64,000 bases of DNA. Origin: Plantactinospora sp. KBS50. Its GTDB lineage: Bacteria > Actinomycetota > Actinomycetes > Mycobacteriales > Micromonosporaceae. The first letter of the stretch is position 1. Every line of letters starts with the position of its first letter. The stretch lies in contig NZ_CP022961.1 of the NCBI RefSeq assembly GCF_002285795.1, positions 6,538,501 to 6,602,500 of the forward strand, read 5' to 3'. Below are positions 60,079-64,000 of this stretch, piece after piece. A model generated the notes under the pieces. It made no database searches, was not told the origin of the DNA, and was given only the letters and a program-made list of their open reading frames with translations. Both the position numbers and the translations under genes were made by a program.

Positions 60079-61035
60079 ATGCCAGGAACACCGCCCAGCC
60101 GCTTCGTCTACCTCGGACCCGAGGGCACCTTCACCGAACAGGCCCTGCGGACGATCCCCGCCGCCGAGCGCGGCGCCCGCACCCCGGCCCGCAGCGTGCC
60201 GGAGGCACTGGACGGCGTACGGTCCGGCGACTTCGACGCCGCGGTGGTGCCGCTGGAGAACTCCGTGGGCGGCGCGGTGGCGGTGACCCTGGACGAACTT
60301 GTCGCCGGGGACCCGTTGGTGATCACCCGGGAGATCGTCCTGTCCGTCCGGTTCCAACTCGCCGCGCGCTCCGGCACGCAGCGGTCCGGGATCCGTACGG
60401 TCGCCGCGCATCCGCAGGCGTCGGCGCAGTGCCGGCACTGGCTGCGGGCGCACCTGCCGGACGCCACGGTGGTCGACGTGCTGTCCAACGGCGCGGCCGC
60501 GGCGGACGCGGCGGACGGCCGGTACGACGCGGCGATCTGCGCGCCCATCGGCGCCCGCCGGCACCGGCTGGCCATCCTGGCGGCGTCCATCGCCGACCAC
60601 GAGGACGCGGTGACCCGGTTCGTGATGGTCTGCCGCCCCGGCCCGCCACCGCCGCCCACCGGCGACGACGTGACCTCGCTGGCCGTCTACATCGCGCACG
60701 ACCGGGTGGGCGCGCTGCTCGCGGTCCTCACCGAACTGTCGGTACGCGGCATCAACCTGACCCGGATCGAGTCCCGGCCCACGGGCGAGGGACTGGGCCG
60801 GTACGCCTTCTTCCTCGACTGCACCGGGCACGTCGCCGACGTACGGCTCGGTGAAGCGCTCCAGGGTCTCCGCCGGACCTGCGCCGACGTGCGCTTTCTC
60901 GGCTCGTACCCGCGGCACCGGTGGACCGGCACGGCGGCCGACGTGCCGCTGCCGGCGCCGCCGGGACTCTCCGATGCGGACGTGGCGGACTCGCTGGCCT
61001 GGTTGTCCCGGATCCGCGCCGGGCAGCCGGCCTGA
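60079..61035 (+). CDS. pheA: Prephenate dehydratase
   Basis: A 318-residue enzyme. The catalytic domain has YLGPEGTFTEQAL, VVPLENSVGGAVAVTLD and the catalytic Thr-Arg-Phe in EDAVTRFVMV. The C-terminal ACT domain binds Phe, with ESRPTGEGLGRYAFFLDC. It converts prephenate to phenylpyruvate for phenylalanine synthesis, subject to feedback. ATG 60079 starts 10 bases after the lipoprotein stop. A stand-alone enzyme, as is usual in actinobacteria. Confidence 0.94.
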   Translation: MPGTPPSRFVYLGPEGTFTEQALRTIPAAERGARTPARSVPEALDGVRSGDFDAAVVPLENSVGGAVAVTLDELVAGDPLVITREIVLSVRFQLAARSGTQRSGIRTVAAHPQASAQCRHWLRAHLPDATVVDVLSNGAAAADAADGRYDAAICAPIGARRHRLAILAASIADHEDAVTRFVMVCRPGPPPPPTGDDVTSLAVYIAHDRVGALLAVLTELSVRGINLTRIESRPTGEGLGRYAFFLDCTGHVADVRLGEALQGLRRTCADVRFLGSYPRHRWTGTAADVPLPAPPGLSDADVADSLAWLSRIRAGQPA

Positions 61036-61109
61036 CCGAGCGCGGGCGGCCGGACCGAGCGCGGGCGGCCGGACCGAGCGCGGGCGGCCGGACCGAGCGC
61101 GGGCGGCCG
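61034..61109. repeat. Four perfect 19-base tandem repeats after pheA
   Basis: GACCGAGCGCGGGCGGCCG repeats exactly four times, starting at the pheA stop codon. It abuts the AIM24 terminator area. Confidence 0.9.
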
Positions 61110-61181
61110 GACCGGCCGGTCTGGCCGAGGGCGGGCGGGTCGACCCGGCGGGTCCGCCCCCGGCCGGTCCGGATGGGACGG

Positions 61182-61919
61182 TCAGTTGCCGAGCAGCCCG
61201 CCGAGCAGGCCGCCCTGCTGCTGTTCCTGCTGGTGCCCGTGTCCGGCGCCGCCGACCGGCGGCTCCTCGGAGGGCTGCACCACGACGAAGCCCTGGCCGG
61301 CGAAGCTCATCGTGAACGCCTCGCCGGTGCGGCGGCCCAGCAGCGTGCCGAGGCCGAGTTGCTCGGCCCGGTGGTAGCCGGTCTGCAGGCTGGCCGACCA
61401 ACAGACCGCGGCCTGCGGGTCCACAAAGGTGGGCTGGTCGACGTTGAGCACCACCGGGGTGCCCTTGGTGGTGATCGCGATCCGGCCCTGCCCGGTGAAG
61501 ACGCAGTTGAAGAGGCCGGCCGAGGACATCATCCCGGCGCCGCCGACCATCTTGATGTCGTAGTTGAGGCTCGGGTCGAAGGCGAGCACGCTGGAGCCGT
61601 TGATGGACAGTGCGTCGCCCGGCTCCAGGTCGATGATGTGTACGTCGGCGGCGAGGTTGGCCAGGAAGACGTCACCGCGGCCGGTGAGCTTCATCAGCGG
61701 CACGCCCTCGCCGGTCAGCTTCTGCTTGAGGAACTTGCCGATCCCGCCGGAGCCGAGCGCATGGAACTGCACCTGCCCCTGGTAGGCGACCATCGAGCCG
61801 ACCCGGGCCATCGCCTCGCCGTTGAGCTCGATCTTGAGCAGCTTGGAGTTCTGCAGCCGCATGCCGGGCTGGTCGGATTCCTTTTCCAGATTCTCTGCGG
61901 CGAACAGCGCGCTGCGCAT
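61182..61919 (-). CDS. AIM24 family protein
   Basis: A 245-residue beta-barrel protein of the AIM24/TerD-like family: VGSMVAYQGQVQFHALGSGG, VPLMKLTGRGDVFLANLAAD, IDLEPGDALSINGSSVLAFD and MSFAGQGFVVVQPSE. The Gly/Gln-rich tail (GGAGHGHQQEQQQGGLLGG) is disordered. Such proteins have no clear function and often sit near stress genes. ATG 61919 was chosen. It is convergent with pheA. Confidence 0.87.
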   Translation of the reverse strand: MRSALFAAENLEKESDQPGMRLQNSKLLKIELNGEAMARVGSMVAYQGQVQFHALGSGGIGKFLKQKLTGEGVPLMKLTGRGDVFLANLAADVHIIDLEPGDALSINGSSVLAFDPSLNYDIKMVGGAGMMSSAGLFNCVFTGQGRIAITTKGTPVVLNVDQPTFVDPQAAVCWSASLQTGYHRAEQLGLGTLLGRRTGEAFTMSFAGQGFVVVQPSEEPPVGGAGHGHQQEQQQGGLLGGLLGN

Positions 61920-62222
61920 CTCACGTTCCTCCTGGTCGAGCGGGTACCGCCGATGCCCGCCGCCGGGCATCGACAGCCCGGGCGGTCGGACACGGCTCAG
62001 GCTAGGTACTCCGGTCAACCGCGAGAAACGACCGTTTTGCCGAACCCGCCTCACGCCCAGCCGAGATCGTGCAGCCGTTCGTCGTCGATAGCCCCACCTC
62101 GTCGTTCGACGACCCGTCCGACAGCGACGCCGGCCGGGCTGGGGCGCCGCAACTGGCGGGTTTCGCATAGAGCCGATCAACGATGCTTCCGTGGAATACT
62201 GATGGCACAGGAGGGGGGCGCA
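61920..62222. other. Gene-free region holding the left repeat of the cassette
   Basis: 303 bases. The AIM24 promoter side is at the left. The 45-bp duplicate of the metallopeptidase 3' end lies at 62046-62090. From 62091 on is the 5' region of the DUF433 gene. No other gene is seen. Confidence 0.6.
62046..62090. repeat. 45-bp perfect direct repeat, left copy (candidate attachment site)
   Basis: Identical over 45 bases to 63297-63341, in the same orientation, with a period of 1,251 bases. The right copy is the last 13 codons of the metallopeptidase gene plus five bases. This left copy has no gene, so it is the duplicated remnant. Confidence 0.93.
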
Positions 62223-62843
62223 GTGACTTTCAAGCCACCGCTTGCGTCCGTACTCACGGGCGCGACGCTCAATCAGTTGCGCACCTGGGCGGACAAGGGC
62301 TTGGTCGTCCCCGAGATCAACCCGAAGAACCCGCCGCTGTACTCGTTCCGTGATCTTGTCTGGCTGCGAGCAATCGTCGCGCTTCGCGCACAGACGTCCT
62401 TGCAACGCATCTCGCGTGCGGTCGCGAACCTCGACGTCTACGACCTGACTGAGCACCGGTCCGCGTACCGGTTCTGCACTGACGGTGAGACGATCTGGGT
62501 CGAGAACACCGACGGCCATGGTCTTGACCTGGTGGTCCGCCCCGGGCAACCCACCGTGATGAGTTTCGACGACGTTGCGCGGCCGTTCACGAACTTCCGC
62601 AACGAGGAGGTGGTCGACTTCTACCGGCCTGCCGCCCACCTGCAAGTTCGTCCTCAGCGTCTCGGCGGTTGGCCGACCATAGAGGGAACACGGGTCCCAT
62701 ACGACACGATTGCGAACCTTGTCGATGGCGAGACGGTCACACCGGACGAGGTCGCGAACTACTACCCCGACGTCACTCCCGAGGCAGCGTCGTCGGCGGT
62801 CCGGTTCGATGCACGAGTGCGGGCGGTCCGCGAAGCATCGTGA
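62223..62843 (+). CDS. DUF433 domain protein, antitoxin-like
   Basis: A 206-residue protein. The N-terminal part looks like a MerR-type HTH (LASVLTGATLNQLRTWADKG, FRDLVWLRAIVALR). The C-terminal DUF433 domain (about 140-206) has WPTIEGTRVPYDTIANLVDG and VANYYPDVTPEAASSAVRFD. DUF433 proteins are predicted antitoxins for DUF5615 PIN-like proteins; here the partner follows directly. GTG 62223 has AGGAGG ten bases upstream; the frame reaches ATG 62202. Its stop overlaps the next start (GTGA). It probably represses its own promoter. Confidence 0.83.
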   Translation: MTFKPPLASVLTGATLNQLRTWADKGLVVPEINPKNPPLYSFRDLVWLRAIVALRAQTSLQRISRAVANLDVYDLTEHRSAYRFCTDGETIWVENTDGHGLDLVVRPGQPTVMSFDDVARPFTNFRNEEVVDFYRPAAHLQVRPQRLGGWPTIEGTRVPYDTIANLVDGETVTPDEVANYYPDVTPEAASSAVRFDARVRAVREAS

Positions 62844-63264
62844 CCGGCTCCCTGAAACTCTTTATCGACGAGAACCTGCCGCCTAAACTCGGGCAGCCTC
62901 TCACGAGATCTTCCAGGGTCACAGGTTCCGCAACGCCCAACAGTCGAACGCCCTCGGGATGGATGACCGCGACCTGTTCGCTTACCTCGGTCAGTCCGAG
63001 TTCGACGCGATCATCACCCTCGATTCTCGCCAGCTCGAAGACCCTGAGGAACGGGCGGCCCTCATCATGCACGGCCTCCACTGGATCGGAGTGCCGCCCA
63101 TCAAGGCTCGTGGGCAGATGTTCCTCGCACTACTGACCGGGACCGTAACCGCTGGACTACCTCACGTATTCGAGCACTGGCAGGACACGCCCCACGCCTA
63201 CCACCTGCGGGCCATCGGTGAAGCGCGCAGTTTCCAGCCCTCCTACCACCCGCTCTCTGGCTAG
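62840..63264 (+). pseudogene. DUF5615 PIN-like toxin gene, frameshifted
   Basis: GTG 62840 encodes SLKLFIDENLPPKLGQPL, the typical DUF5615 start with its acidic residues. The rest, HEIFQGHRFRNAQQSNALG, then MDDRDLFAYLGQSEFDAIIT and LDSRQLEDPEE, is in another frame. A missing base near 62899-62903 separates them. The PIN-like fold would be an RNase when whole; about 140 residues. From the ATG at 62959 the track of the C-terminal 100 residues is open. The break may be a true inactivation of a toxin or a base-call error. It partners the DUF433 gene. Confidence 0.78.
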
Positions 63265-63275
63265 CCGAAACGGCT
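63263..63275 (+). terminator. Short hairpin after the toxin-like gene
   Basis: AGCCG-AAA-CGGCT overlaps the stop codon; a weak terminator at most. Confidence 0.4.
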
Positions 63276-63296
63276 GAACACGATCGGCCGCGAGCA

Positions 63297-63341
63297 CCGC
63301 CTCACGCCCAGCCGAGATCGTGCAGCCGTTCGTCGTCGATA
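63297..63341. repeat. 45-bp perfect direct repeat, right copy (in gene 3' end)
   Basis: Identical to 62046-62090. It covers the stop codon (63302-63304) and the last 13 codons of the metallopeptidase. Confidence 0.93.
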
Positions 63342-63664
63342 CCAAAGTGATGGGCAATCTCGTGCACCACGGTCACGGCCACCTCTTCGACCACCTCGTC
63401 CTCGTCCTCGCAGAGGCGCAGGATGGGTCCGCGGTAGATGAGGATCCGGTCGGGCAGCACGCCGGCGTAGTCCCAGCCGCGCTGGGTGAGGGCGTGGCCC
63501 TCGTACAGGCCGAGGAGTTCGGGCTCGCCGGGTGGCGACTCGTCCTCGACCAGGATGACGACGTTGCTCATGAGCCCGAGGAGTTCCTCAGGCACCTCGT
63601 CGAGGGCCTCGCCGACCAGTTCCTCGAAGCGCTCTCGATCCATCTCCACCGGCACGGCACCCAT
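63302..63664 (-). CDS. Zinicin-like metallopeptidase family protein
   Basis: A 120-residue protein with the zinc motif VVHEIAHHFGIDDERLHDLGW (HExxH and a distal Asp/His) and an acidic N-terminal half. Small actinobacterial members of this family (COG3824-type) are predicted metallopeptidases with unknown substrates. ATG 63664 is used; ATG 63643 is an alternative. Its 3' end is the target-like site of the repeat-bounded cassette, but its coding sequence is complete. Confidence 0.88.
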   Translation of the reverse strand: MGAVPVEMDRERFEELVGEALDEVPEELLGLMSNVVILVEDESPPGEPELLGLYEGHALTQRGWDYAGVLPDRILIYRGPILRLCEDEDEVVEEVAVTVVHEIAHHFGIDDERLHDLGWA

Positions 63665-63718
63665 TGTGCCGCCGGCCCGGCCACCCGGGGCCACCCGCGG
63701 CCGACCGGCGGCGGTGTG

Positions 63719-63776
63719 CCGATCGGGGCAGGCGGCCCGATCGCCCTTCAGCGACGACCGTCTGCCCCCGATCGGT
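63719..63776 (-). terminator. Hairpin after the OsmC-family gene
   Basis: The CCGATCGGGGCAGGCGG arm pairs with 63757-63776 with small mismatches, around a 20-base loop. It lies between the OsmC-family stop and the metallopeptidase start on the same strand. Confidence 0.55.
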
Positions 63777-63808
63777 GGGCCGGACGGGCCCAGCGTGTGA
63801 TCAGGATC

Positions 63809-64000
63809 TCAGGAGTTGAGTCGGGCATCCAGGCTGATCTGCGCACCCGGCGAGAGCAGGCGGGAGATCGGGCAGTTCTCCTTGGCGGCCTCGGCGATCT
63901 TGCTGAACTCGTCGGCGTCCAGCCCCGCCGCGACCACCCCGGTCACGAGTTCGATCCGGGTGACCGTCATGCCGGCGTCCGTCTTGTCCAGGTGTACCCG
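63809..64000 (-). CDS. OsmC-family peroxiredoxin-like protein, C-terminal part (5' truncated by window end)
   Basis: The last 63 residues are seen, ending at TGA 63809. The segment AAKENCPISRLL carries the second redox Cys of the OsmC/Ohr family, and ARLNS is the terminus. OsmC proteins reduce organic hydroperoxides with a two-Cys mechanism. The first Cys and start lie outside the window. Confidence 0.88.
   Translation of the reverse strand, partial: RVHLDKTDAGMTVTRIELVTGVVAAGLDADEFSKIAEAAKENCPISRLLSPGAQISLDARLNS

Larger units (their letters stand above)
62046..63341. mobile_element. Small element carrying a DUF433/DUF5615-like gene pair between 45-bp direct repeats
   Basis: About 1.25 kb unit bounded by the perfect repeats at 62046-62090 and 63297-63341. 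It contains only the two coupled genes at 62223-63264. There is no integrase or transposase, so it would need help in trans. The repeat at the right is the intact 3' end of a host gene, the pattern left by site-specific integration into a gene end. Confidence 0.65.

Noticed and set aside
61034-61109. Possible CRISPR or small RNA locus
   Set aside because: Simple 19-base tandem repeat with no spacers.
58846-61401. 851-codon minus-strand open frame across the ACT, lipoprotein and pheA genes
   Set aside because: It runs opposite three genes with clear motifs and encodes low-complexity sequence only.

Overview
The window is very GC-rich with strong G/C bias at third codon positions. It uses many GTG starts and carries actinobacterial signatures: several LytR-CpsA-Psr proteins, a DUF5926-type protein, SoxR with a CxxCxCx5C cluster, an IdeR-type iron box and TTGTCCACA-type DnaA boxes. 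It reads as chromosome of a filamentous actinobacterium. Micromonosporaceae is my best guess, from the general look of the proteins and not from a search. About 65 protein genes and one tRNA-Ser(UGA) are supported. Almost all the long open frames opposite real genes are GC-rich shadows.

Layout. 1-8.9 kb: end of an EcsC-like gene, CPBP protease, flavohaemoglobin, an HTH-peptide deformylase fusion, an iron-boxed FhuF-like protein, a polytopic envelope protein with a divergent methyltransferase, and a PEBP protein. 8.9-12.8 kb: a sparse accessory patch with a coupled pair of unknown genes, a lower-GC solo HsdR_N-type nuclease-like gene, long gene-free stretches, and a tRNA-Ser at its edge. 13-22.5 kb: quinone oxidoreductase, soxR divergent from a split transketolase, a glycosyltransferase, a secreted SGNH hydrolase-lectin, and a lipoprotein next to a histidine kinase/OmpR regulator pair. 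22.5-30.5 kb: thiolase, PH-like proteins, a frameshifted rhomboid protease, cyclophilin, CorA and an aminotransferase.

30.7-37.1 kb is an envelope region. A three-gene overlapping operon (cytidylyltransferase-like, glycerol-1-phosphate dehydrogenase-like, CDP-alcohol phosphotransferase) could make and transfer a CDP-activated polyol phosphate. It is followed by glycosyltransferase, Fpg/Nei glycosylase and polyprenyl sugar-phosphate transferase genes. 37.2-46.7 kb holds a LytS/LytTR two-component system, then a DUF485-like plus sodium:solute symporter pair. An ABC exporter, a flavin-reductase-like protein and a second DUF485/ActP pair follow; the second pair has a CRP-like site upstream. 46.8-51.9 kb: an epimerase/decarboxylase and three consecutive LCP ligases (the first frameshifted), for wall polymer attachment. 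52-61.9 kb: rhodanese, a frameshifted glycerophosphodiesterase, a PAS-type kinase next to an anti-sigma-like ATPase, DUF5926, arginine deiminase, a NERD-like protein, small PAS and ACT proteins, prephenate dehydratase and AIM24.

62.0-63.7 kb is the most striking stretch. A two-gene DUF433/DUF5615-type toxin-antitoxin-like cassette lies between two perfect 45-bp direct repeats. One copy is the intact 3' end of a metallopeptidase gene and the other is a free-standing duplicate, so the cassette looks like a small element inserted at a gene 3' end. Its toxin-side gene carries a frameshift. The window ends inside an OsmC-family gene.

Four genes are each broken by one missing base (rhomboid, LCP-1, glycerophosphodiesterase, DUF5615). 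Three of the four breaks fall at GGGCGG-containing runs, which points to consensus error at least there. Short tandem duplications sit at several gene 3' ends.
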